Assembly: GCA_019118525.1 (NCBI GenBank)
Contig: DWYV01000027.1
Coordinates: forward strand, 1-64,000
Length of the DNA stretch: 64,000 nt
Reading direction: 5' to 3'
Origin: Candidatus Bariatricus faecipullorum
GTDB taxonomy: Bacteria; Bacillota; Clostridia; Lachnospirales; Lachnospiraceae
Shown here: in pieces, positions 1 to 7,744 of the stretch
Position numbering within the stretch: the first letter of the stretch is position 1
How the letters are laid out: the number at the start of each line of letters is the position of its first letter
Notes under the pieces: generated by a model
What the model was told of the DNA's origin: nothing
What the model saw: the letters and a program-made list of their open reading frames with translations, nothing else
The model's database searches: none
Translations under genes and position numbers: made by a program

Positions 1-24
1 CGGGTACCGGCTGGCCGGTACCCG
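1..24 (-). terminator. Hairpin downstream of the aminotransferase gene
   Basis: A perfect 10-bp inverted repeat with a 4-base loop begins at the window edge, 11 bases beyond the stop codon of the minus-strand aminotransferase. It is probably the stem of a rho-independent terminator. The U-tract that would confirm this would lie outside the window. Confidence 0.6.
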
Positions 25-35
25 TCCCCCGCTAC

Positions 36-1193
36 TTATCTCAGACTATTCAGAAAACTTTCCAGCCGTCCCATGGCCACCTTCAGGTCTTCCAGGGAGT
101 AGGCGTAAGATATCCGGATAAACCCTTCGCCCGAGTCTCCGAAGGCACTGCCGGGAACCACCGCCACTTTTTCTTCTTCCAGGAAACGGGTGGCAAATTC
201 TTCGGAGGTCATACCGAACTCCTTTATGCTGGGAAACATGTAAAAAGCACCAAAGGGCTCAAAACACTGCAGTCCCATTCTCTGAAATTCATGAAGAAGG
301 AACCGTCTCCTCTGGTCGTATGCCTCACGCATCTCCTGCACCTCATTTTCACAGTTTCGCAGGGCCTCCACCGCCGCATACTGGCTGTTGGTAGGGGCAC
401 ACATAATGGCATACTGGTGTATCTTGGTCATCTGCTCCAGAATTTCCCGGGGCCCGCAGGCATATCCCAGCCGCCAGCCGGTCATGGCAAATCCCTTGGA
501 AAATCCGTTGATTACCACGGTTCTCTCTTTCATCCCCGGGAAGGACGCAATGGATACATGGTCCCCCTGGTAAGTCAGCTCCGAATAAATTTCATCCGAC
601 ACCACAAACAAATCGTGCCGGATAATCACGTCCACAAGAGGCCGCAGGTCTTCTTCCGTCATCACGGAACCGGTAGGATTGTTGGGGAAAGGCATCACCA
701 GGATTTTACTCCGGGGAGTAATCGCCGCTTCCAGTTCCTCCGCTGTCAGCTTAAATTCATTTTCTTCCTTCAGCTGGATTACCACCGGCACGCCGTCCGC
801 CAGCTTCGCGCAGGGCACATAGGATACATAACTTGGCTGGGGCACCAGCACTTCGTCCCCTTCGTCCAGCATGGCCCGGAAGGCCATGTCAATGGCCTCA
901 CTGCCTCCTACGGTTACCAGCACATCCGCCGGGTCATAGGAAACATGAATTTTCCGCTCCAGATACTTTACTATCTCTTCTTTCAGGTCTTTTAACCCGG
1001 CGTTGGAAGTATAGAACGTCCGCCCCCGCTCCAGAGAATAGATTCCTTCCTCCCGTATCCGCCAGGGTGTGTCAAAATCCGGCTCGCCTACACCCAGAGA
1101 AATGGCGTCCTTCATCTCATTTACAATATCAAAAAACTTCCGGATGCCTGACGGCTCCAGTTCGGTTACCTTTTTGGATAATGGATTTCTCAT
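36..1193 (-). CDS. PLP-dependent aminotransferase, class I/II
   Basis: A 385-residue fold-type I aminotransferase, which would transfer an amino group between an amino acid and a 2-oxoacid in the cytoplasm. The NNPTG motif is at about residues 171-175, the cofactor-binding Asp and Tyr (SDEIY) at 199-203, and the Schiff-base lysine in FSKGFAMTGWR at about 233. Length and motifs fit the aspartate/aromatic aminotransferase group, but the substrate cannot be read from sequence. The start codon overlaps the stop of the upstream Lrp-type regulator by one base (TGATG), so the two are translationally coupled. This suggests that the regulator senses an amino acid handled by the enzyme, which is inference. 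Confidence 0.93.
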   Translation of the reverse strand: MRNPLSKKVTELEPSGIRKFFDIVNEMKDAISLGVGEPDFDTPWRIREEGIYSLERGRTFYTSNAGLKDLKEEIVKYLERKIHVSYDPADVLVTVGGSEAIDMAFRAMLDEGDEVLVPQPSYVSYVPCAKLADGVPVVIQLKEENEFKLTAEELEAAITPRSKILVMPFPNNPTGSVMTEEDLRPLVDVIIRHDLFVVSDEIYSELTYQGDHVSIASFPGMKERTVVINGFSKGFAMTGWRLGYACGPREILEQMTKIHQYAIMCAPTNSQYAAVEALRNCENEVQEMREAYDQRRRFLLHEFQRMGLQCFEPFGAFYMFPSIKEFGMTSEEFATRFLEEEKVAVVPGSAFGDSGEGFIRISYAYSLEDLKVAMGRLESFLNSLR

Positions 1194-1681
1194 CAGGGCG
1201 TCACCAGCATCCTTTCTGACTTCGTCCTGGGCACCATAACCGTTCCATGGTCTTTGTATTTCTTCAGAATAAAATACGTGGAAGTCGTAATAATGGAGTC
1301 AACGGGAGCCAGTTTATCCGATACAAACTGGGACACCTCTTTTAAGGTCTTTCCTTCCAGTGTCACCAGCAGGTCATAGCCGCCGGAAATCAGATATACG
1401 GCAGATACTTCGGGATAATTGTAAATCCGCTCTGCTATCCGGTCAAACCCCCGTTCTCTCTGGGGAGTGACCCGCACCTCGATAAGCGCAGTTACGAGTT
1501 CCACACCGGCCTTATCCCAGTCAATCAGCGTATGATAACCGCAGATGATTTTTTCCTTCTCCATGGCGGAAATCTCATTGGCTACCGTCACTTCATCGGT
1601 CCCCAGAAGAACGGCCAGTTCCCCCAGGTCTGCTTTACTGTTGGTTTCCAGATATTTCAAAATTTTACGTCTGATATCCAT
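1193..1681 (-). CDS. Lrp/AsnC-family transcriptional regulator
   Basis: A 162-residue one-component regulator: an N-terminal winged helix-turn-helix (about residues 1-60) followed by an RAM/AsnC ligand-binding domain (VRVTPQRERGFDRIAERI, then a GGYDLLVTLEGK strand). The frame is open further upstream, but the ATG at 1681 is chosen because an AGAGGAG ribosome site lies just before it and the HTH begins there. The family feels amino acids and acts as dimers or octamers. The gene sits between an AIR-synthase-like gene (13-base gap) and an aminotransferase (1-base overlap), so it probably controls this small cluster. Confidence 0.92.
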   Translation of the reverse strand: MDIRRKILKYLETNSKADLGELAVLLGTDEVTVANEISAMEKEKIICGYHTLIDWDKAGVELVTALIEVRVTPQRERGFDRIAERIYNYPEVSAVYLISGGYDLLVTLEGKTLKEVSQFVSDKLAPVDSIITTSTYFILKKYKDHGTVMVPRTKSERMLVTP

Positions 1682-1694
1682 AATACTCCTCTTC

Positions 1695-2681
1695 TCACAT
1701 CTGATAAAGCTTCGTCGTCTCGTCCGGCGCAGGGCGGTCCAGATACCGTATTTCCTGGCCGTTTTCGAGAATTTTCTGTTTACCCTTCTCTGTATGCCCG
1801 ATAACCGTGGCATACACTCCCTTCTGTTTCAGCGCATCTGCCATCTTTTCCCCATCCGGGCAGACCACCAGGGCACAGCCCGTGCCGGCGGCCTGATAGG
1901 GATTCAGGTGAAAAAGTTCACACACCTCAATAGTTTCCTGACGGAGAGCGATTTTTTTCAAATCAACCCGGAAACCGGTATGCTCTCCCTCCGCCAGATT
2001 CCAGAGCGCGGCAAAAATTCCGCCCTCTCCAACGGGGTGTACGGCAGACGCGCCCAGGGCGACAGCCGTCTGAATCTCCGTCAGGGAAAAAATCTCTTCC
2101 CTTCGGGAATCTATCAGCTCCAGAAACGCGGAAGGAAAATACGCTTCCAGTTCCCGGGCCTTCTGGAAACGAATCCGGAGCATCCCCTCCAGACCCGTCC
2201 ATTTCAAAAGTAAAATATCCTCCCCCGGCGGGACCTTTCCCATGTCCCGTATCTTTCCTGCCGGAACCGTTCCTGACACAGTGACGGAAACCACGGGCAG
2301 ACCCACCGGCGCGCTTCCTGCTTTCGCTTCCAGAAGCGCAATGTTCTGTCCCTTCGCCGCCTCGGAAAGACGCTTCATCCGCTCTTTCAGAAACGCTTCC
2401 TCAGCCTCTTCCGGAAGCAGCATGCTTACCGCCGCGCCAGCCGGAAGGGCTCCGCGGGTGGCCAGGGCATTCGCCCCGCGGGCCAGAGCGTAGACGCCCA
2501 GATCCGGTTCATTCCCCCAGAGCATCTCCTGGCAGGACAGCACCTGGCATTCCTCCGGGCAGATAGTCCCGTAACACATTTCTTCTTCCGAAGGAGACAA
2601 AAGGTTCTGTCCGTCACCGGTATGCAGTTGTTTCAGAACGGACCGTCTGTAAACGGTCCGGGACACTCTTCCTGCCCTCAT
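1695..2681 (-). CDS. AIR synthase-related (PurM/HypE-like) protein
   Basis: A 328-residue protein with the two-part PurM-like layout: an N-terminal ATP-binding-like half (ARGANALATRGALPAGAAVS, residues about 67-87) and a C-terminal half with a glycine-rich HPVGEGGIFAALWNLAE segment typical of HypE/ThiL/SelD/PurM relatives. The ATG at 2681 follows an AAGGAG site; an in-frame ATG 63 bases upstream would overlap the VanW stop region and has no such site. No hydrogenase maturation genes are nearby, so a HypE role is not supported. It is clustered with an Lrp regulator and an aminotransferase, so it may act on amino-acid or cofactor chemistry. The substrate is unknown. Confidence 0.75.
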   Translation of the reverse strand: MRAGRVSRTVYRRSVLKQLHTGDGQNLLSPSEEEMCYGTICPEECQVLSCQEMLWGNEPDLGVYALARGANALATRGALPAGAAVSMLLPEEAEEAFLKERMKRLSEAAKGQNIALLEAKAGSAPVGLPVVSVTVSGTVPAGKIRDMGKVPPGEDILLLKWTGLEGMLRIRFQKARELEAYFPSAFLELIDSRREEIFSLTEIQTAVALGASAVHPVGEGGIFAALWNLAEGEHTGFRVDLKKIALRQETIEVCELFHLNPYQAAGTGCALVVCPDGEKMADALKQKGVYATVIGHTEKGKQKILENGQEIRYLDRPAPDETTKLYQM

Positions 2682-2713
2682 CACTTTCTCCTTCTCTCTT
2701 TCCGGGAAATCTG

Positions 2714-4243
2714 CTACTCGCCGCCTCCGGACACCATCCCCCATGCCTGGGAAATGGCACTGTTAATCGTATCCTCATTCTGGGAGGCAATGGCCTGGCT
2801 GACCAGGGCGGAGGCCTCCGCATTATCCGATGCGGTTCCCACTTTTATCGTAATCTCCGAAGCACTGTATGTACTATTGTTAATCACGTCCCGGCTCACT
2901 TCTTCCCCGTTTTCATACACAATTTTCCAGAGTCTGGCCGTCCTTCCGTTAATGGCCGTCCCCTCCTGGCTGGTACTTCCCAGCGCACTTTCCGTATCCT
3001 CCACATAGCGGGTGGTATACTCGGTCCGCTCCAGTGTCTCGCTTTCAAATTCCACGCTGTGGGATTCGGCTCTGGTTTCCTTTCCATAAATATGGAACTG
3101 AAGCGTTCCGTCACTGGCCACATATCCCTCAATCAGTATCGGAGTATCGTAATTATTTTTAAACTTGAAATCCTTGACTCCCTCCGCCACGGCGGCGTCC
3201 CGGGAAGGATCCACGTAATTCACTATCATGGAATGGGCCGAACGTTCCGTCACTTCCAGTTCCGCGTAAAGCACGGCATTATAAAGCGTCGTAGACACCT
3301 GGCAGATACCGCCTGCAATGCTCTGCACCACTTCTCCGTTTTCATAGGCTCCGCCGTCCACGTAACCATTGTCTTCCGTATAGGGCAGTGTAGCCTCCAG
3401 AGTGGAAAACTCCTGTCCCGGCATCAGTACGGTACCGTTAATCAGTTCCGCGCCCCGGGTCAGATTCTGCACCCTGGTCCCGGAACCTGCCACCGTAGAA
3501 TAAGACCCCAGTTCATCCTGAATGCTCTCCAGGTCTTCCCGCTTAATCTCCGGCTCCTGCTCTATTTCTTCCAGCTTCACGGAACCGCTTTCGTAATTCC
3601 AGTCGTTATTCAGCCAGTCCGTTATCGTCCGGACGGACGCTTCCGCATCCACGGATTTCCCGGACTGCTCATCCGTAATGTCAAACCCGCTTCCATTATA
3701 AGATATGGTGGCGTTTACCGCCTGCTGTTCCAGCGGGACAGCCCGTTCACTGATAATCGATGAAGTCAGCCCGGAATCGACCGTAAACACATCGTCAATT
3801 ACGGCTTTCCTGTCCTCCAGTTCCTTCAGTTCCCGGTAGCGCCGCCAGATACTGCCGTCCTTTCCGTAAGAAAGCGCTTCCTCTATCAGACCTTCCTCGT
3901 CTTCCATGGCAAGCCCCAGTTCGGAAAGTGTGGCCTGGGCGCTCTGCTCCCCGACTTCCATGGTCAGCGTCAGGGCTCCGTATTCCTCCATCGCTTTGTC
4001 CAGAGCAGTCTTTGCCTCTTCCGCCGTCATGCCGGATACATCCGTGGCGCCGATAAACACATTGCCGGCAATCACATCTGTCTCGTGCCGGCTGACATAG
4101 CGGTACATGACTGTCCATGAAATAATGAGTATCAGAAGAACAGCGCCTGCCACCGCCCCGCCGATGAGAAGGATTCGCCGCTGTCTCTGTTTTCTCTTTC
4201 TTTCAAATTTCCGTTTTAATCTGCTTTTTGGTCTTCCCGGCAT
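2714..4243 (-). CDS. VanW-family membrane-anchored envelope protein
   Basis: A 509-residue protein with a very basic N-terminus (residues 1-23), one transmembrane anchor (about 25-46) and an extracytoplasmic body. A putative peptidoglycan-binding-like region (about 50-240) precedes the VanW domain (about 255-400), which shows the family features NLTRGAELINGTVLMPGQEFS and GGICQVSTTLYNAVLYAEL. VanW-domain proteins are widespread in Clostridia and are presumed to bind or modify the cell wall; their biochemistry is not established. The presence of the domain alone does not imply vancomycin resistance, and no vanHAX-like genes occur in the window. Confidence 0.88.
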   Translation of the reverse strand: MPGRPKSRLKRKFERKRKQRQRRILLIGGAVAGAVLLILIISWTVMYRYVSRHETDVIAGNVFIGATDVSGMTAEEAKTALDKAMEEYGALTLTMEVGEQSAQATLSELGLAMEDEEGLIEEALSYGKDGSIWRRYRELKELEDRKAVIDDVFTVDSGLTSSIISERAVPLEQQAVNATISYNGSGFDITDEQSGKSVDAEASVRTITDWLNNDWNYESGSVKLEEIEQEPEIKREDLESIQDELGSYSTVAGSGTRVQNLTRGAELINGTVLMPGQEFSTLEATLPYTEDNGYVDGGAYENGEVVQSIAGGICQVSTTLYNAVLYAELEVTERSAHSMIVNYVDPSRDAAVAEGVKDFKFKNNYDTPILIEGYVASDGTLQFHIYGKETRAESHSVEFESETLERTEYTTRYVEDTESALGSTSQEGTAINGRTARLWKIVYENGEEVSRDVINNSTYSASEITIKVGTASDNAEASALVSQAIASQNEDTINSAISQAWGMVSGGGE

Positions 4244-4292
4244 ACAGGATTCCTCATTTCCAGTCTGCTGAATCGCATATTTTTATCGTCCA

Positions 4293-4391
4293 CTATATCA
4301 TATATGGCAGTATCATGGTCAGTACCATGGCCACAATCAGAACCAGAATTATCACTGCCGCAATCCGCTTCGTGGTCTTTCTGTCGAACAT
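4293..4391 (-). CDS. 32-residue single-pass membrane peptide
   Basis: A short frame starting MFDRKTTKRIAA and ending PYMI, preceded by a GAGGTGAAAAC ribosome site. A basic start (K5, K8, R9) is followed by one long hydrophobic helix (about residues 10-28), giving a predicted inside-out single-pass topology. The layout resembles Prli42-type stressosome-associated mini-proteins of Firmicutes, but the similarity is only in general shape. It lies between nth and the VanW gene on the same strand, 9 bases after the nth stop, so it is probably cotranscribed with nth. Confidence 0.6.
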   Translation of the reverse strand: MFDRKTTKRIAAVIILVLIVAMVLTMILPYMI

Positions 4392-4400
4392 GTTTTCACC

Positions 4401-5045
4401 TCAATTTTGCGTATTTCCTTTCATTTTATACTCTTTACAGTATTTTTGCAACCGGCACTGCTCACATTTCGGCGAACGGGCGCTACAGATACTCCGGCCA
4501 AACGTGATAATCTGTATGTTGTAAAGGATCCAGTGGTCCTTTGGCAGTTCCTTCATCAAATCCTGCTCTATCTTTTCCGGCTCCTCATTTTTCGTAAGCC
4601 CAAGCCTGCGGGAAATCCGCTTTACATGGGTATCTACCACCACGCTCGGGTCATGGTAAATATTTCCCCGGATAACATTGGCCGTCTTTCTTCCCACTCC
4701 CGCCAGAGAGGTCAGTTCTTCCAGACTCCGTGGCACTTCCCCGCCGTATTTTTCCAGCAGGTCCCTCATGCAGGAAATCAGGTTCCTGGCCTTCGTATGA
4801 TAAAATCCCGTAGGCCGGATATCCTGCTCCAGTTCTTCCAGGTCCGCAAAAGCCAGCTTTTCTACCGAATCGTATTTTTGAAACAGCGTCTCCGTGACCA
4901 TGTTGACCCTGGCGTCCGTACACTGGGCGCTGAGCATGGTTGCCGCCAGAAGCTGCCAGGGCGTCTCGTAGTTCAGATAACATTTATAATCCGTACCGAA
5001 TTCCTCATCCAGTATATCCAGAATTTCTTTTGTCCTTTTTTTCAC
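4401..5045 (-). CDS. nth: Endonuclease III, DNA glycosylase/AP lyase
   Basis: A 214-residue base-excision repair enzyme that removes oxidised pyrimidines and nicks abasic sites. The helix-hairpin-helix LAGVGRKTANV carries the catalytic lysine (K120), and VVVDTHVKR carries the catalytic aspartate (D138). The C-terminal 4Fe-4S loop is intact with Cys187-X6-Cys194-X2-Cys197-X5-Cys203. Length is normal for the family. Confidence 0.97.
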   Translation of the reverse strand: MKKRTKEILDILDEEFGTDYKCYLNYETPWQLLAATMLSAQCTDARVNMVTETLFQKYDSVEKLAFADLEELEQDIRPTGFYHTKARNLISCMRDLLEKYGGEVPRSLEELTSLAGVGRKTANVIRGNIYHDPSVVVDTHVKRISRRLGLTKNEEPEKIEQDLMKELPKDHWILYNIQIITFGRSICSARSPKCEQCRLQKYCKEYKMKGNTQN

Positions 5046-5094
5046 TGTAATCTTCCTCCCGCACCGTAAAAATTCTGTCCGGCTCCGGTCCCCG

Positions 5095-6843
5095 TCATTC
5101 TATTACGACAATGGATGCCTGGTGATTCAGGGGATTCCGGTTCTGATAGTCGAAAAGTATCCGGAGGGTTTTCCCTTCCATATTTCCCAGCACATCGTAA
5201 GTAAATGTCTCGATATGGGTCATTTTCCGCAGCAGGCGGCTGTCCGCCTCCGGATACCCGGGCAGATACCGGTGTGTTTCTTCCTCCTGGTCGTAAAAAG
5301 TCCTTGCCCAGGCCTTTTCCGTCCGGTCTTCTCCGGCAAATACCGGTCTGTTTTTGGCGTTTTCCCGCAGATAAAAATCCAGGGTCAGAAGCTGGACGTA
5401 TTCCTCCTGCCTCTCCGGTTCCCGTTCCTTCAGAAAGGAAAGAAGCAGTTCGTAGCGCTGAATCCGGGAATGGCTCTGTTCCATCATGCCCTTTTGCCGG
5501 TACCAGTCCGCCAGCGTTTCAAAAAAAGCAAAGGCGTCCGGAAATCCTTTTATCGCCCGGGGAAGCGTCATCTCAAACTGGCTGCTGTTATAGTATACTT
5601 CCACCATCTCCTCAATATCCTTCAGCCGCAGCACTTCGTCATAACCAAGCCACTTCGTATACAGCACCTCATAGGGCGGCCGGGACTGATACACCAGCTG
5701 GTAGTCCTCTTTTCTTTCTTCCATATAAGAACCTTTCAGCACTTTCAGGAAACCGAGCTGAAGCTGTTCCGGCTTCATGGCAAAGACCTGGTTAAAAGAA
5801 CCGCGGAAGCTTTCGTAATCCTCGAAAGGAAGTCCCGCTATCAGATCCAGGTGCTGATGAATATTCCCGGCTGCATTTACCCGCTCCACACCGGCCCTGA
5901 CTTTTTCCAGGTCCATGCTCCGCCGGATTTCCCGGATAGTCCGGGAATTGGTGGACTGCACGCCGATTTCCAGCTGAACCAGCCCGGACCGCATGGTTTC
6001 CAGAAGGGAAAGTTCCTCCTCCGTCAGCAGGTCTGCCGAGATTTCAAAATGAAAGTTGGTGACGCCATTGTCATGTCCGGCCAGATAGTTCCAGATTTCC
6101 AGGGCATGCCCGTGACGGCAGTTAAACGTCCGGTCCACGAACTTCACCTGGGGCACTTTGTGCTTCAGAAAAAAGGCCAGGTCCTGCTTTACCAGTTCTG
6201 TATCCCGGAAACGCAGACATTTCTCCACGGAAGACAGGCAGTAGCTGCAGGAGAAGGGACATCCCCTGCTGGACTCATAATACAGAATTTTATGTGCAAA
6301 GGATTCGATGTTTTCTTCCTGATAGATAAAAGGCAGACGGTTCATGTCCAGCACCGGCCGGTCCGGATTTTTCCGTATTTCTTCCCGGTCCCGCCAGGTG
6401 ATTCCCGGAAGCTTTTCCAGCTCCGGGAGCTCCCCTTCCCCGGTATCCAGGGCCTCCAGCAGTTCCAGAAAGGTGGCCTCCCCCTCTCCCCTCATCACGC
6501 CGTCTGTCTGCGGGAGAAGGCGCAGTACCTTCTCCGCGTCATAGGACACTTCCGGGCCGCCCAGCCAGATGCGCGTCCCGGGAAGTACCTTTTTCGCCTC
6601 CCGGACCAGATTCTGAATCGTCTCCCAGTTCCATATATAGCAGGAAAAACAGAGCACGTCGGGCCTGCGCCGGTAGATATCCCCCAGAATCTCACCTTCC
6701 GGCTGGTTGATGGTGTACTCCGCTGTTTCCACCTCTTTTGCCAGTCCCGGCCTGCCCCATTTCCGGGCATAGGCCTGCAGGGTATAAACCGCCAGACAGG
6801 AATGTATATATTTTGCATTAACCGCCGCCAGAAGAACTTTCAT
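5095..6843 (-). CDS. B12-binding-domain radical SAM protein (DUF4080 type)
   Basis: A 582-residue cytoplasmic protein. The N-terminal domain (about 1-140) has the cobalamin-binding-like fold with an IWLGGPEVSYDAE segment. The radical SAM core follows with ESSRGCPFSCSYC (CX3CX2C cluster motif, about residues 190-202) and a GLPFEDYESF segment. The C-terminal third (about 370-550) matches my recollection of the DUF4080 region common in clostridial members. The reaction is unknown; these proteins are often annotated only as B12-binding radical SAM enzymes. It starts at an ATG 120 bases from the SRP RNA gene, which is transcribed divergently. Confidence 0.88.
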   Translation of the reverse strand: MKVLLAAVNAKYIHSCLAVYTLQAYARKWGRPGLAKEVETAEYTINQPEGEILGDIYRRRPDVLCFSCYIWNWETIQNLVREAKKVLPGTRIWLGGPEVSYDAEKVLRLLPQTDGVMRGEGEATFLELLEALDTGEGELPELEKLPGITWRDREEIRKNPDRPVLDMNRLPFIYQEENIESFAHKILYYESSRGCPFSCSYCLSSVEKCLRFRDTELVKQDLAFFLKHKVPQVKFVDRTFNCRHGHALEIWNYLAGHDNGVTNFHFEISADLLTEEELSLLETMRSGLVQLEIGVQSTNSRTIREIRRSMDLEKVRAGVERVNAAGNIHQHLDLIAGLPFEDYESFRGSFNQVFAMKPEQLQLGFLKVLKGSYMEERKEDYQLVYQSRPPYEVLYTKWLGYDEVLRLKDIEEMVEVYYNSSQFEMTLPRAIKGFPDAFAFFETLADWYRQKGMMEQSHSRIQRYELLLSFLKEREPERQEEYVQLLTLDFYLRENAKNRPVFAGEDRTEKAWARTFYDQEEETHRYLPGYPEADSRLLRKMTHIETFTYDVLGNMEGKTLRILFDYQNRNPLNHQASIVVIE

Positions 6844-6927
6844 GCTCTTTTCTCCTTTTTCTCAAAATCTATTCCCATTATACCCGGAATGCCCTGCCTT
6901 CTCAAGACAGTTTTCCTCCAAAATCCG

Positions 6928-6956
6928 TTGACATTTCCCGCAAAACCATGTAAACT
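6928..6956 (+). promoter_or_regulatory. Promoter of the SRP RNA gene
   Basis: TTGACA at 6928-6933 and TAAACT at 6951-6956 are separated by exactly 17 bases and lie just upstream of the SRP RNA. This is a strong sigma-A-type match and places the RNA start near 6963. Confidence 0.8.
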
Positions 6957-6962
6957 TTTAAA

Positions 6963-7226
6963 CTGTGCAGCCGGGGTGGTAGCGGTACCCTGAACCTGCA
7001 GTCCGCTATAGCAGGGGTGATGCTGTGCCGAGGGCTTTTGTCTGTCTGAAGCTGCCCTTGTCCAGTGGCGTTGATATCCGGGTCTTACGCGGCAGAACTC
7101 TGTGAACCGTGTCAGGTCGGGAACGAAGCAGCACTAAGCAGAATCTTCTGGGTGCCGTAAGGCAGCCTGGGTTGAGTTTGCTGGCAAGGTAACGTTCAGG
7201 TGGGCAGGTTCGACGCACAGCGCACA
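6963..7226 (+). ncRNA. ffs: Signal recognition particle RNA, large form with Alu domain
   Basis: The hallmark 4.5S/SRP helix 8 is present around 7108-7142: GTCAGGTCGGGAACGAAGC followed by AGCACTAAGC, the Ffh-binding core with its GGAA tetraloop. The total length of about 265 bases and the extra 5' sequence (CCGGGGTGGTAGCGGTACC and downstream) show the Bacillus/Clostridium large form with an Alu domain. The ends are closed by CTGTGC near 6963 pairing with GCACAG at 7215-7220. The RNA forms the SRP with Ffh and targets membrane and secreted proteins. The exact 3' end is estimated. Confidence 0.95.
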
Positions 7227-7270
7227 TAAAAAGGAGAAATGCAGTACAGACGCCAGGGGAGGTGCTGAAG

Positions 7271-7693
7271 ATGTACGCAGAATTTGACGATACTCTCGTA
7301 ACCGGAAATACGCTGATTGATTCTCAGCATAAAGAACTGATTGATAAAATCAACGCGCTCTTAAAAAGCTGTGAGCAGGGCTCCGGCAAGCAGGCAGCGG
7401 TTCAGACGCTGGGCTATCTGGCCGATTACACGGAATACCACTTCCGGGAAGAAGAGGCGCTCCAGAAAGAGGTCGGCTATCCCGGCACAGAGGAACACAA
7501 AAAGGAGCATGAATGCCTGCGCCAGACCGTCCAGGATTTACACGATATGCTGGAAGAGCAGGAAGGCCCTACCGAAGATTTTGTAAATCAGGTGCAGAAA
7601 AATGTAATCGACTGGCTTTATATTCATATCAAAAGCTATGACCGTTCCGTTGCGGAATACAAAAACATGACACTGAATAACGAACGACTTTAA
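7271..7693 (+). CDS. Bacteriohemerythrin
   Basis: A 140-residue single-domain hemerythrin, which binds O2 at a non-haem di-iron centre inside a four-helix bundle. The expected ligands are visible: H20, H57 and E61 (YHFREEE), H76 and H80 (HKKEH), H119 and D124 (HIKSYD). The ATG at 7271 follows GGGGAGGTGCTGAAG; a GTG nine bases upstream lies within that site and is unlikely. In anaerobes such proteins are thought to scavenge or deliver O2, or to serve in iron handling. It may be transcribed from the SRP RNA promoter or from its own, and is followed by a clear terminator. Confidence 0.93.
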   Translation: MYAEFDDTLVTGNTLIDSQHKELIDKINALLKSCEQGSGKQAAVQTLGYLADYTEYHFREEEALQKEVGYPGTEEHKKEHECLRQTVQDLHDMLEEQEGPTEDFVNQVQKNVIDWLYIHIKSYDRSVAEYKNMTLNNERL

Positions 7694-7694
7694 A

Positions 7695-7740
7695 AAAGCC
7701 GCTTTCTTCTCCGAGCCGGAGAGGGAAGCGGTCTTTTTTA
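7695..7740. terminator. Rho-independent terminator, probably bidirectional
   Basis: An imperfect hairpin with CCGCTTTCTTCTC and GAGAGGGAAGCGG arms is flanked by A-rich and T-rich tracts. It lies between the convergent hemerythrin and TetM-like genes and can serve both. Confidence 0.85.
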
Positions 7741-7744
7741 TTTT

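Noticed and set aside
1695..2681. HypE hydrogenase maturation factor
   Set aside because: No other hyp gene and no typical PRICG C-terminal tail; only the fold family can be supported.
2714..4243. Vancomycin resistance locus
   Set aside because: VanW-domain proteins are common in Clostridia and no ligase, dehydrogenase or dipeptidase gene is nearby.
5122..6993. A 623-codon plus-strand frame
   Set aside because: Antisense of the radical SAM gene, whose cluster motif and family pattern are clear.
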